This document shows, piece by piece, positions 33,388 through 44,396 of a DNA stretch of 64,000 nt. Numbering within the stretch: position 1 is the first letter of the stretch; the number at the start of each line of letters is the position of its first letter. The notes under the pieces were generated by a model, which saw only the letters and a program-made list of their open reading frames with translations, searched no databases and was not told the origin of the DNA. Origin of the DNA: Aphanomyces cochlioides (lineage: Eukaryota > Oomycota > Saprolegniomycetes > Saprolegniales > Verrucalvaceae); contig JAHQRK010000005.1 in assembly GCA_019828595.1 (NCBI GenBank), forward strand, positions 2,914,001 to 2,978,000. Direction: 5' to 3'. A program made the position numbers and the translations under genes.

Positions 33388-33710
33388 GATGGGTGCTGGG
33401 CGTTGGGGAATGCAGTGACTGTCGATGACACAAACACTGTGTCAGAATGTTACACCGAATTCTAGCCAATCAAAATGTACTCTTTACAAATAGAGACATT
33501 TAATTGGTTTAATCAAAGCCAATTAAGTATTAATTATCTATTAATTGGCTATTAAACAGCCAATCAAATCATTCTATATTGTTATACACTCATGTCATTG
33601 GATAATAATTGACCAATGGTTGATCTCATAAAATATTTTTTAGCCAATCAAATCTCGTTAATTTAACCAGGACGTACCGTTTCCATGTCACTTTCCAAGA
33701 AAGGATCGAA
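33388..33710. promoter_or_regulatory. Bidirectional promoter region with repeated CCAAT motifs
   Basis: This is the AT-rich space between the divergently transcribed pyruvate carrier and importin genes. It contains three copies of AGCCAATCA (33464-33472, 33558-33566 and 33642-33650) plus further ATTGG/CCAAT sites near 33518, 33545 and 33611. CCAAT boxes of this type bind NF-Y in other eukaryotes. The same nonamer also sits inside transposon termini elsewhere in the window, so part of this block could be an old MITE rather than a designed promoter. Confidence 0.45.
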
Positions 33711-35388
33711 ATGCAAAACCACGAATCGGTCAAGGCCAAGTCGCAGCTCAAGAAGAGCACGCGGGCGCGCACGGCGCACACAGGCTTTGTGCGCAAGTCC
33801 AAGCAGTCTGCGCTCAACAAACGCCGCCGTTTGCCCTCCCAAGAGGACGTCCAAGACATGGACGACTTGGAGTTTCAAAAGCTCCTCCAACAACTCGCGG
33901 CATCGCCAGAGCATACGTTGCCCATTCTCGAAAAGATGAAGGAAGGACTTGCAGTATGCAGTCCGGAACGATTAGACAATGTGGCTGAATCTGGTGTCGT
34001 TCCTCTACTGATCGACCTCCTCGAACGTCCGTCATCCACGACGATGGAGTTGACGCAGGTCCTTTGGTGTCTTACACATATCACGTCTGGACTCTATGAA
34101 CATACCAAGCTTGTCCTGCCGGCAGTACCGACTCTGCTCTCCTTCCTCCAGGTTCAAATCAATTCCCCCTTCCTTTGGATCATTAATATTGGTATAGAAT
34201 CCTGATTTGGCCGAGCATGCTGCGTGGACTCTTGGCAACATTGCAGCTGACTGCGAAGAATTCAGACTTCATTTGATCCGTCATGGCGCCATTGCTCCTC
34301 TTGTTGAGCATTTGCGTCACCCACAGCCTGCGATGCTTAAAGGTAAATACGAAATGGACAGATGGCAGCTCATCTTTTTGCTACAGTGAGCTTGTGGGCT
34401 CTTTCCAACATGGCGCGTGGCGTCCAAACACCCGCGAAAGCATTCTTCGATCACGACATTGGTCCCATTGCACTCACCTTGCTCCAAGCCAATGACACGC
34501 CTGACGTTGTTCAAGAGCTCTTGTGGCTCCTGGCGTTTTTGACTGCCAAGGAAGACAAGTACCTGCACTGGCTGCTGGAGCATGGCCTCTGGGTGGGTTT
34601 GCTCCATCATCTTGAAGACAAAAACCCGCACGTCGTGACACCACTTCTTCGAGTGTGTGGCAACATTTGTTGCGTCGGTCCTAATGCAGCCTCATGGCAA
34701 TTGCCGTATATCCAAAGCATGGTCGCGGAGCCACGCTTCCTGTACATGATCAAGCGACTTTTGGCCGCCGATGGAGATCCGTAAGTCCATGGCGGTAGTT
34801 GACGACATGCTCAACATCGAGTTCTGTAGGCATGCTGTTGCTGAGAGTGCCTGGGTCGTGTCCAATTTAGCAGCTCGAGATGTCGCTGTCGTCGATCTGC
34901 TGCTTCAATACGAATTTCTTCCACGTCTTGCTCAAGTTTTTCGAGATGGCAGCTACGAGATTCGCAAAGAAGTAAGCCACTTTACAACCTGCCTTAGCTC
35001 ATGTCGTAGGCAGCTTTTGCTCTCACGAACATCGCCATCACGGCAAGTTACGTGACTAAAGTCGTTGAGTTCGAAGTCCTTGACGGCTTTGTATCGCTAC
35101 TCACAGGTTAGCTTTGCCCTTGATTGAGATTGTCAAAGTGAATTAGTTGCTGACACGACTGTTGTGGCAAATGCACTGCAGTTCATCGAACAGGTCCTTC
35201 GACAAGTGCCTCGAGGAGTCTATCTTGTTGAAAGCCACGGTGGAATTGATGCGCTCGAATCAGTTCAAGACGGCCAGAGCGACCAGCTCTCGACCAAGGC
35301 GGAGCAATTGATGAACGAATTCTACGGTGAGACGTACGACTCTCCCATGTCGCCCCCCAACAGCGCCGACCACAGTACACTCGAATAA
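33711..35388 (+). CDS. Importin alpha (armadillo-repeat nuclear import adaptor)
   Basis: There are six exons: 33711-34151, 34198-34342, 34387-34780, 34830-34971, 35010-35106 and 35147-35388. The introns are 38-49 nt and the product is 486 aa. The N-terminus is short and basic (VRKSKQSALNKRRRLPS), equivalent to the importin-beta-binding region but reduced. Armadillo repeats carry the NLS-binding W..N pattern: VLWCLTHITSG, AAWTLGNIAADC, LWALSNMARGV, LLWLLAFLTAKE, VCGNICCVG, SAWVVSNLAARD and AAFALTNIA. The C-terminus is acidic and Ser/Pro-rich. It binds nuclear localisation signals and hands cargo to importin beta. An ATG at 33685 lies in another frame and is not used in this model. Position four has TH and LA in place of the usual GN/SN, suggesting a divergent isoform. 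Confidence 0.85.
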
Positions 35389-35622
35389 CAATTCATCGTC
35401 ATTCACGACTGCTTCATAGAGACGCCGCCAGCTTTTCAAGCAGGCCCTCCAGTTGGAGGAATGGGCCGAGGGGCTCATATGACTCGTCCTGCTTGGGCTA
35501 CGCAGCAATAGATTTTTTGCATTTTCTAAGCCATTGTGTTCGTCACTTGTAAGCTTCCTTGTCAATCCACTTTGACTTTTGAAATCCACGGGACTTCCAA
35601 TTCCTCAGTGATTTTCCATTCA

Positions 35623-35844
35623 ATGGCTAAGACTTGTGGTCTCCTCTTCGAGCACAAACACGAAATAGATAAGCCAGGCAGCTCATGGTGTCCCCAAGGT
35701 TATGGCAGCATCCATCGTTTGAACCTTGACGAAGACCGCCGATTCCTAGTGATCTTTGACGACGTAGATTGGAACTCAGAGTCAGTGTGGTATTATTTTC
35801 TCCATGGAGCGTGTCTTGTTCCTCTGGTCTTTGCCGTAGCTTAA
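35623..35844 (+). CDS. Doubtful short ORF between importin alpha and MCC alpha
   Basis: This is a 73-codon ORF with an ATG at 35623 (MAKTCGLLFEHKHEIDKP) and the plausible acidic motif FLVIFDDVDWNSESVWYYF. No family is recognised. It lies in the 538 bp between the importin stop and the carboxylase stop, a region otherwise without features. It could be the 3' exon of a small gene, or chance. The antisense frame is also open. Confidence 0.25.
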   Translation: MAKTCGLLFEHKHEIDKPGSSWCPQGYGSIHRLNLDEDRRFLVIFDDVDWNSESVWYYFLHGACLVPLVFAVA

Positions 35845-35926
35845 TCCTTCCTGCTGTGATGCAAATATATTTCAACACCAACATCGAGAGATTGGAAGAG
35901 AATAGTTCACATTCAAGGTTTCTAGC

Positions 35927-38395
35927 TTATTGCTTGGCCAATTCGACCAAAACGTGGCCATCCGAGACGAAGTCACCCACTTCACAGTTGATTTCAGCCA
36001 CTTCGCCGTCACGAGGGGCACGAATAACATGCTACAGTCAATGAATCAATGATGGATTTTAACCATGAGTCGTACCTCCATTTTCATGGCTTCCATGATG
36101 AGCAAAGGCTGGTCTTCGACGATAGCATCACCCGCCTTGGCCATGACTTTGATAATTTTACCAGGCATTGGAGTGACGAGCGAGGAGGCACCACCAGCTG
36201 CACCGCCGCTGCTTTCGTACGAAGGCTCTGGAATGTTCAACTTGTACTCGTAACGAAGCGAGCCGTCGTCGCAGAAGAGGTGCACTTCGTGCTTGTGGAC
36301 AACCACAGTGCCAGTAAACGATTCATTGTCCACAGACACCTTGAAATCACCCGTGGCGACATCAACGTGTGCAACACGCACTTGGTGGCCGTTCACAACA
36401 AATTCCTTGTTCTGGCCAAATTCGATGTCGATGGTAATGGGCTCGTCTCCATTGAGAAGCGTAAACGATCGTCGGAGGTTTTCAAGCGAGCGGAAATTCT
36501 TCAGCGACGACCAAGGCGATCCGGCATCTAGTTTAAAACGATGAGAGTTTTAAGGGAAAACGATGAACGTACCAGCGACGACTGGTTCAAATGGCTGTGT
36601 CACGAGTTGTTGCTTCAGAACAAGCCAGACCGCAGAGAGGATAGGAGCGTGAGTTGGCAACGTCGTGAATGGTTCGAGGACATCATCTCCGTATTTCTAA
36701 GGAAGAGGTGTCAACACAAAGTCCAGCTCAGTAGTTTGCTAACCTTGAGGAAACTTGTGTCAACGCCACCCTTCATGAACTCTGGATGGGCAGCGGTGCG
36801 AGCAACGAATTCAATGTTGGTTGGAAGACCCACGACCTAGATAGCATCGGGACGTCAATCATTCGCCCTTAAGCTCCTTTAGGAACATACCTGGTATTGC
36901 TTGAGGGCACGGACGAGTCCTTCAATCGCGTCCTTGCGGTTGGGACCGTGGACGACCAATTTAGCGATCATAGGGTCATAAAAGATGGACACAGCATCGC
37001 CTTGAAGGATGCCTGTGTCGACGCGGACGCTTTCGCTTTGAGGAGGAAGGCGGAGGTGGTGCAACGTGCCACTGCCAGGCAAAAAGTTACTACACGGTGC
37101 ACGGTGCCACGTCAGTTAATGCAATCCAACGACATAGGTGACTCACTTGTAAGGATTTTCAGCGTAAATGCGCGCTTCAATCGCATGTCCATGGATTTTC
37201 AAGTCTTCTTGGCGAATTGGCAATTCTTGACCAGCGGCAACCTTGAGCTGCATTTCGACCAAGTCTTGTTGTGTGATGTATTCTGTAACAGGATGTTCCA
37301 CTTGGAGACGAGTGTTCATTTCCATGAAATAGAACGATTCGTCTTCGTCCAAGAGGAATTCAACGGTACCAGCACCCACGTAGCCGACAGCCTTGGCAGC
37401 AGCAACAGCAGCATCGCCCATTTTCTTGCGCAAAGCTTCGCTCATGTGAGGCTAAATAGAGCATGAGATATGAATTTTGCAGAAAGTCGTACCGCAGGAG
37501 CTTCTTCCAAAACCTTTTGGTGGCGACGTTGGACACTGCAGTCGCGTTCAAACAAATGCACGACATTGCCGTGCTTGTCACCAAATATCTGAAGTTCCAC
37601 GTGACGCGGTCGTCGTAAGTATTTTTCAACGAGGATATCCGTGCTCGCGAACGACGCCTTGGCTTCACGCACACATGCTTCCATGTTATCCTTCAAGTCT
37701 TCTTCGCGGTCGACGATACGCATACCCTAAAATTCACTTAAGATTGAGAATTCTTCCTTGCAATACCTTGCCACCACCACCCAAGACGGCCTTCAACAAG
37801 ACAGGATAGCCGATCTTAGCAGCTTCGGCTTTGATACGTTCAAAACTTTGATCGTCGCCATGGTAACCAGGGGTGACAGGTACACCCGCGGCAATCATGA
37901 TGTCCTTCGACGCACTACAGAGCACAGGACAGTCAGGGAAGAATATAAAGTAGCAAGCAACCTCTTGGAACCCATAGCTTCAATAGCAGGCACAGGAGGA
38001 CCGATGAATTCAACACCAGCAGCCGCACAGGCCTTGGCAAATTCTGCATTTTCCGAGAGAAACCCATATCCCGGGTGGATCGCTTGCGCACCCGATTCTT
38101 TCGCGACACGGAGGATTTCATCAAAAAGGAGGTAACTTTCGGCAGCAGGAGGAGGTCCCAATCGGTACGCTTCGTCTGCCATCTTGACATGTTGGGCATT
38201 TGCATCGGCGTCCGAATAGACAGCGACAGTGCGTACGCCGAGTTTCTTTGCCGTACGTTGCACACGGCATGCGATTTCACCTCGGTTTGCAATCAAGATT
38301 TTGGAGAACATGGGCGTGCCGTCGCTGCGAGCAAACGAAGAGCTCCATCGAGCCGCAAGTTGGCGGGATAACGACCGTCGGGTAAATTGGAGCAT
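35927..38395 (-). CDS. MCCC1: Methylcrotonyl-CoA carboxylase alpha (biotin) subunit, mitochondrial
   Basis: There are nine exons: 38395-37962, 37914-37767, 37726-37493, 37451-37147, 37089-36891, 36836-36744, 36696-36573, 36527-36076 and 36031-35927. Introns are 40-57 nt and the product is 697 aa. A mitochondrial presequence ([20 protein letters not shown]) precedes the biotin carboxylase domain: [27 protein letters not shown], the ATP-grasp [29 protein letters not shown], and [16 protein letters not shown]. Spacing and the VDTSFLK-like block favour methylcrotonyl-CoA over propionyl-CoA carboxylase. The C-terminal biotinyl domain has the acceptor lysine in MEAMKMEH. It performs the ATP-dependent carboxylation step of leucine breakdown. 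The beta subunit is not in this window. Confidence 0.9.
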
Positions 38396-39447
38396 TATTG
38401 GAGAATGCGGTGCTGGTTGGCGACTTGTATCTGAGGAAATTTTATTAAAAATTTCATACAAATCCTAAGATAAATGTCGAAATTTAATTGCCGGTTTGAT
38501 TCGCATCCGGATATCTTTCATCAAAGCTCGTTAAATACGAATTTTGATTGGTCGATTGATAATTTATACGGATAATCACTTGAACATCTGAGCTTACCAC
38601 CACCGAGGATTCAAGTCATGACTCATAATGGCCGAAGTCAACTTTGTTCATGGAAGTCCAGCAGGTCACTGTGGGTGAAGTTGATGGAGAGAAGGGATAC
38701 CAACGTGTATACAGAGACACATGCGTCAAGACTTGTGCACGCTTTCAGAAAGAATCTCGGGCTCCATAGGAAGATGAAAGGACAAAGATTGGTCGTGGAT
38801 TGCATGGGACGCTGTGGCTAAATCGATGGAAGTTTTATGAGGTCCATTACGCGCCTAGTATCGATGATAGTCGCAGACGATGATGCAAAGATATAATGGA
38901 GCCATACAATCGCAAAACTCATGGATTGTGATCTGAGACTTGAGTAGATACCTCGACACTCAAAGTTGATGCTCCGGCATGGTTATCGATTGTTGAGGTG
39001 CTGTGAGTCGACCTGCTCGCTGTACTAGCAAAGTTGTTACCGTTGTTTGTGTCTGAATCCCGTGCTCGTTGATCTTTCAGTTTGTTGGAGAGGATGCGCT
39101 AGATCATTGAAAACAGTGATCAAGATCGCTCAAATACCAAGCATCAGTGTGTCGATGATTGAACGGCAGTTGGAGATATCTAGCCTTGGTCGATGAGCAT
39201 GTTTACTGCGTTGGTGTATGTGTTGTTCGTTTCATCCTTCAGCACAAGGGAGGCTCAAAGCTTGAGGAACAATTGCGTTTTGATTGATGTTGTCGTTGAA
39301 TGATGCATTCTGCAGAGTCGTGCAGAATAATGAGGGTCGAGGTGCCGAGGCATTGGCAATGTCAATCAAACCTTTGCTTTCGTCGCATTGTGGATATCGT
39401 CGCTTGGCCCATCTCCTCAATAGCAGAGTCCAGTTGAGTGCATTCGA
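38396..39447. other. Intergenic, low-coding region
   Basis: No gene is supported. The part next to the carboxylase start is AT-rich and contains ATCCGGAT at 38505-38512, about 110 bp upstream of the ATG. Short frames at 38618-38821 (plus) and 39232-39420 (minus) lack motifs. The second could be an additional 3' exon of the gene at 39448-40392. Confidence 0.45.
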
Positions 39448-40392
39448 TTAATGAGTGTCGTTTGGAAGATGCAGCAGGCGCTATGGTGAAGAGTACACAT
39501 CTCAACTCACCTTTTCGTCGTACTTGCCCAAGCGCAATGCGGAGATATCATTGACGAGAATCGAGTGCACAACGTCCCATCCACCGTCCATGTTGGGCAA
39601 AGGCGTCTCTTTGAAGTGAAAGACGACGACTTGGTCGCGAGACTGAGGCATCCACTTCGTATCCTCCAACGTTCGTCGCTCGATAAAGAAAGTACGTGGA
39701 TGATCGCTCTGGCTGAATTGCATGATGATGGGATGGATTGGGCGGTCTACCGTGTACTTCAGCATGAGAAGTTTGAGCTTGGCGGAGGTGTCGTTTCGCG
39801 CGACAGAGTTCGTTTTGGCATGCGTTAGATCGCTGGAGAAAGTTCGCCAATGCCGATATCTCCTCGACAAGACGATCAGACATCCAACGTGCAGGAGGAT
39901 CGCACGACGTCGCTGGTCAATCAACCACGGAAGGTACCTCTCCAGATGTCGTTGGTGGTGCAGTCAACCAGATTCGGCCAAGACTCCACTTCATGTGTAA
40001 CACATTGAACATCGCGAGAGGACACGCTAAAAGTTGCGATCGTCAACGTGTCGAGAATGTCCACAAGTGGCTCCTCGTCGAAGCACTTGTCGATGACCCA
40101 TGACTCACTTGGACACATTGCTCGCGGGGATTCATCAAAGTTCGCTTGTAGAGGAAGGTCAATCCATGGAGAGATCTGACTCAAACGATCGACGCTGTCC
40201 TGGCTACCCGTTGCACTGTTTCTGGTGTTACGTCACGCTTTCTACCCAGAAGTCCGAGAGCCTCAAGTTCATCGTACCTATTGACTTTGGCGAGGATTCA
40301 AGCCTCCACATCCCCTTTCCAAGCTGAATTTCCACACATTCACTGGACGACCAGCTGTAGAACCGATCGTGTCCTCCTCGTTGACGTGTCAT
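39448..40392 (-). CDS. Hypothetical protein, four-exon model
   Basis: The proposed exons are 40392-40246, 40199-39990, 39939-39511 and 39480-39448, with introns of 46, 50 and 30 nt. The frame is kept and the product is 272 aa. The first splice (TGG then GACAGCGTC) and the donor after GKYDEK (GTGAGT) look good. The second intron and the very short third are less certain. The protein begins MTRQRGGHDRFYSWSSSECV, contains acidic DKCFDEEPLVDILDTLTIA, a basic patch LIDQRRRAILLHVGC and the hydrophilic RTFFIERRTLEDTKWMPQ. No signal peptide, clear membrane helix or known domain is seen. Codon use is normal, so I believe a gene is present even if the exon edges shift. Confidence 0.45.
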
Positions 40393-41033
40393 GGTCGGTC
40401 ATGCCCCGATTCTATGCTGATAACTTGGCCTGTCATGGCAGACTGCATGAAAAGCTGCAATTGATTCGAAATGCACTATCCAAGTACATTTCACACTGTC
40501 AAATTGGTGGAAAACTCACTGAACGGCACCAAATTATTTAAACTTATTAGCTAGCATACAAAGATTCATATAATATATATTTTATGATGTCGAGATAATT
40601 TCCTTGTTTCAATCTGTTGGTCACGGTCATATCACCACAGGCGACCACGTTGCGCCATTGTTGGGTGAAAGTTCTTGTGCCCAACATGAGTAGGGCAAGG
40701 GACGAGGGCGGCCAATGGCGAGCCTCCATGTCAACAGCTGACAAGCCACGAGCGAATCAAATATCGAAACTTTGGCCGCCTTGAACAGTTGCGACGTGAA
40801 TTTTTTTACAATTGCACGAACAAACGCATGTATTTTTTTTCGGAGCCTCCAAAAGTCCCATTAAAGTACGAGACAATCACTCGATTGGATACAGGACGTG
40901 CGCTAAGTGCGCATTCCGAATCGCAATTTCGAGAAGACTGTTTTTTCGTTTTCGAAATGTGCGGTGGTTCAATTCTCAATTTGATTGCTTGTGGAACAAG
41001 ACAAGACGTGCTCTACAAGAGGACCTGTGTTCC
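40393..41033. other. Divergent promoter region
   Basis: This is the spacer between the divergent hypothetical gene and the bZIP gene. Open codons continue upstream of the bZIP ATG (from about 40812) but contain no ATG, so they are treated as 5' UTR. The segment 40540-40600 is AT-rich. No other feature is seen. Confidence 0.4.
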
Positions 41034-42569
41034 ATGTCGACCGTGAAACCTACTGCTACATATAGTGTCGATAAGACCAAGAAGATGGACTCGTTTATCC
41101 GAGTCAAAGAAGAAGTGATCTCGCCCAAGCAAAATGCAAGCTTGCTTGTGCCACACGTGTCACCTGCCAAGATGAAAATGCCTCCCGCAGTCGCGGCGTC
41201 AAAGAAGAAGAAGACGGGCGTCCAATCGCCAATGGGAAGTGACTGCAGCTCCCTCTCGAGCAACTCTGGATCTCGGAAGAGAAAAGCAAGCTCGGACGAC
41301 ATGTTTGATATGAACGATTTGGGCTCCGCCGAAGAAAAGATCAAAGAAATGGAGAGACAATTGCTCTCGCTTGACCCCGATTCCAAAGAAGCGAAGAAGA
41401 AGCGACGATTGATTCGAAATCGAATGTCAGCACAACTTCACCGTGAGCGCAAGAAGGCGTACGTCGTGCAATTGGAAGAACAACTTCAAGCCAAGGATGA
41501 TGAAATGCAAGCTCTCAAGGCGCAATTGGAAGCCTTGAAAGCTGAAAATCTTCGATTGAAGGAATCCGAGTTGCCAGTTATCAAGACCGAAGTCACTGCC
41601 AAGCAAGTTGACACAGTTGAAGAAGCCACATTTGACACTGATGCTCTCATTTACGACTTGGAATGTGAACCTGAACATTGGGATTCGTCGATTTTGAACG
41701 ACTTGGACTCGGACATGCTTGACTTCACCGAGAGTCCTGTTGTCCCAGCTGCCGCTCCACGCAAGACTGCTGAAATCCACGACTCGTTCGTTGCCAAGAA
41801 GAACTTAGCGATGATGATGGCGATCGTTTTCTCAATGACATTCTTTGGTGGCATGCTTTCCATTTTTGACACGATCTCGTCTGGAAGTGCATCTGGCTTC
41901 TGCTCCTATTTCAAGTCATACTCTCCCAAAATGTTGGGCGACATGAACGTCAAATCGCGTATCTTGTCTGACTTGGAAGGCACGACTTGGATGGATTTCC
42001 CTGAAATGAAGGATGAGCCTGCCAAGGAGAAGGATTCGTCGTCGGATCACAACCAATACTCGCACGGAATCCCAATGGACGATCTGTTTGACGACATTTC
42101 GCTGTCGTTTGCGATGCCTTTGGACGATGAAGAAGAAGAAGAAGACGAAGAAACCTCTGGAAGCGACAATGGCTCCACTTCTGAAGAAGACAGTGGATCG
42201 GACAGCAACTACAGCAAGACCAAGTCGACCAAGCTTGTCATGACCAAGAAGGACTTCAGCTATGCCAACTTGACTCGTATGTGGTGCGAAAAGCGACATG
42301 TTTTGTGCACTTTGGCCACTGCTGGTGAAAAAGAGTTGAAACGTGCTGTGGTTGATTTGAGTCACGTGAAAGACACGGTTGCGATGGAATCTTCGTTTGC
42401 CGAAGTTTTGGCATCGTTCAGCACCGGAGATGAAGATCCAAAGGTCCTGGGCTCCTCCGAGAAGCAAGTCTTGAGCTTTCTCTACCCCATGGGCGTCTTT
42501 TCCAAGGACACAGTCGACATGAATGTTCTGGAGCCGCTGCCATTCATGGAAGTTGCTTGTCATATTTAA
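41034..42569 (+). CDS. Membrane-tethered bZIP transcription factor
   Basis: The 511 aa single-exon product starts MSTVKPTATYSVDKTKKMDS. The basic region has the canonical N-x7-R core (RLIRNRMSAQLHRERKKAYV), and a leucine zipper follows (VVQLEEQLQAKDDEMQALKA, then LEALKAENLRLKES). About 70 residues further is one hydrophobic helix (LAMMMAIVFSMTFFGGMLSI). A C-terminal, probably luminal, half of about 240 residues with acidic runs (DDEEEEEDEETSG) completes the protein. The architecture matches ER-anchored bZIP factors of the ATF6/CREB3 and plant bZIP17/28 kind, which are released by proteolysis under stress. It keeps the normal Asn; many oomycete bZIPs have Cys there. Orientation and processing are inferred. 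Confidence 0.85.
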   Translation: MSTVKPTATYSVDKTKKMDSFIRVKEEVISPKQNASLLVPHVSPAKMKMPPAVAASKKKKTGVQSPMGSDCSSLSSNSGSRKRKASSDDMFDMNDLGSAEEKIKEMERQLLSLDPDSKEAKKKRRLIRNRMSAQLHRERKKAYVVQLEEQLQAKDDEMQALKAQLEALKAENLRLKESELPVIKTEVTAKQVDTVEEATFDTDALIYDLECEPEHWDSSILNDLDSDMLDFTESPVVPAAAPRKTAEIHDSFVAKKNLAMMMAIVFSMTFFGGMLSIFDTISSGSASGFCSYFKSYSPKMLGDMNVKSRILSDLEGTTWMDFPEMKDEPAKEKDSSSDHNQYSHGIPMDDLFDDISLSFAMPLDDEEEEEDEETSGSDNGSTSEEDSGSDSNYSKTKSTKLVMTKKDFSYANLTRMWCEKRHVLCTLATAGEKELKRAVVDLSHVKDTVAMESSFAEVLASFSTGDEDPKVLGSSEKQVLSFLYPMGVFSKDTVDMNVLEPLPFMEVACHI

Positions 42570-44396
42570 TCGGTCCATGGACCTTGCTATTTTATAACGT
42601 ACATTAAGAGTTCATTTCACTTCATGTCTTGTGTCGACGCCGCCGATCCTCAGGTCATGTCATGATGGATTTGAAACAAGTGTCACACTTTGATTTGTCA
42701 AAACTCGTTTATTTGGAGATGTCTGATTGGCTGCAATGTGGACATTTTACTGAATATGATTGGATTAAATTCAATTGATATTGCGATCTGATTGGTGAAT
42801 CTAGACATTGAAGTTCATGTTGTCATCTGGAGCTCACGGGCAGCACCTTGGAGACCCCAAGCAGATCAGATCACGGAGACAGAGCTCAATGATCACAAAG
42901 GCAGCATCTTTAGCAACGAGAGACTCGCTGTCAGGCTGCCGCTACGATTTGCTACCTGCTTCGACTGTGTTTGCGAGGGAAATCGAAGTGAAAAGTCTTT
43001 TAGCGAGGTGTCTTATTGATTCGAATGTCTTCGAGTGCCTAGAGCAGTTTGTGCAACTCGACCAGCAGCTAACCTGTGCATCGAATCTCTGACGCTTGAA
43101 CTCTGACCGCGTTGGCAAAAGCCAACGCGGTCAGAGTAATAGTGTAAAGGGATGGGACTCTTCAAGTCTGGAGCTCCCGACGGTAACAACGTCAACCTTT
43201 GCAACAGTCTTGATGATTCGGGGCTGAGGATGCAAGAATCATGGATTTTGCAACGTGGATGAAGAGTTTGTTCGTTTTGTCCAACCACACGATGAATAGA
43301 GTGGCTAGGACGGGCCGAAGAGTTCTGCAGCTTTCAATGGCATCTATCTTGTCGAATTTCGCCGAAAGGAGCCTCATGAAACAGACGCCGTCGGATAAGA
43401 CTACCAAGTGGATTCTGCAAAATGTGTAAGTTTCTCTCTCCCAGCTCGCCGCAAAGTTACAAGCTATCCCTCTTAATTCACCCGGCATGTTCATCAATCT
43501 CCATCCATATCGCTTGATGAACTAGATGATTCAGCAACTCCAAAGTCTTGGGGTCGATGGTGACTTTCCAACGCACACTCTGCTGTCGCAAATGTACCAA
43601 GTTGTTCACTGCGACAATTTCATGGTGGTCCAAGTCCTGTCGCCACACTCTATTTCTGGGTGTCTCCAACGGAGGAAAGATGTGTCGACAGCATTCCGAA
43701 CCAACTCCCTAAGCGACCCAGAGATCCTCACGTCGAAGTTTCAGTCGAAGTTGTGCTTCTGTCATGTGGCATTTTTCCGATCATTCCAAGGGGTTGTTCG
43801 CGGAAACCTCCCATTAAGGAGAGCTTATTCTGAGCAAAGTCGGTCAAAATCTTGGACACCAATGGGTAATTTCAACTTGACCATTGCCGAGGGCAATGTT
43901 GTGATCGGACCATTGCGATTCAGTGATGGTCTCACGTGCAACGAGCTCGGAGTGTGCTTGAGAAGGTTGGACGAGCGGAGAATCCACAGTTCGACCCTGC
44001 GCTGGAAAGTCGCGCGTCCAGAGCGAAAGGAGTCCGTCCATCCAACATGGAGAAATAGACACACATACACAGACTCGTTCTGCATGAGATGCATCGTTCG
44101 TGGTCTTTTAACCGCTGTGTCAGTGGAGGAAGAGGCTTGGCCATCGTCGAAACGTTTCTTTCGACCGTCGAAAGCTTGGGCATTTCCGTCGGCGGATCTC
44201 CATGTGGTTTGTCAAAGCCAGTGGCGCGCTCAATCCTGAGTGCAGTTCAACTGTATAAAACATGTATAAAACATTTCTACTAGAGATTAAAGTATGGACT
44301 TTGAATAAAACACAATGGAGGATGAATTGTCGTACGACCATCACTCTGACTTGTTCTTCTCGAGGTCACTGGGAGTCATTTTTCAATTTTGCAATC
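42570..44396. other. Gene-poor region with unresolved ORFs
   Basis: No gene is supported over about 1.8 kb. Frames at 43526-44239 (plus, 237 codons) and 43478-43669 and 43192-43497 (minus) overlap. The minus frame around HEIVAVNNLVHLRQQSVRWK looks protein-like, and MVKLKLPIGVQDFDRL occurs near 43870, but stops separate them and I found no consistent splice chain. It may be a decayed minus-strand gene. A perfect hairpin at 43100-43137 is listed separately. Confidence 0.4.
43100..43137. repeat. Perfect 17 bp inverted repeat with AAAA loop
   Basis: Arms ACTCTGACCGCGTTGGC (43100-43116) and GCCAACGCGGTCAGAGT (43121-43137) are exactly complementary around AAAA. No coding frame explains it. In RNA it would form a very stable stem-loop on either strand. 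Confidence 0.9.
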
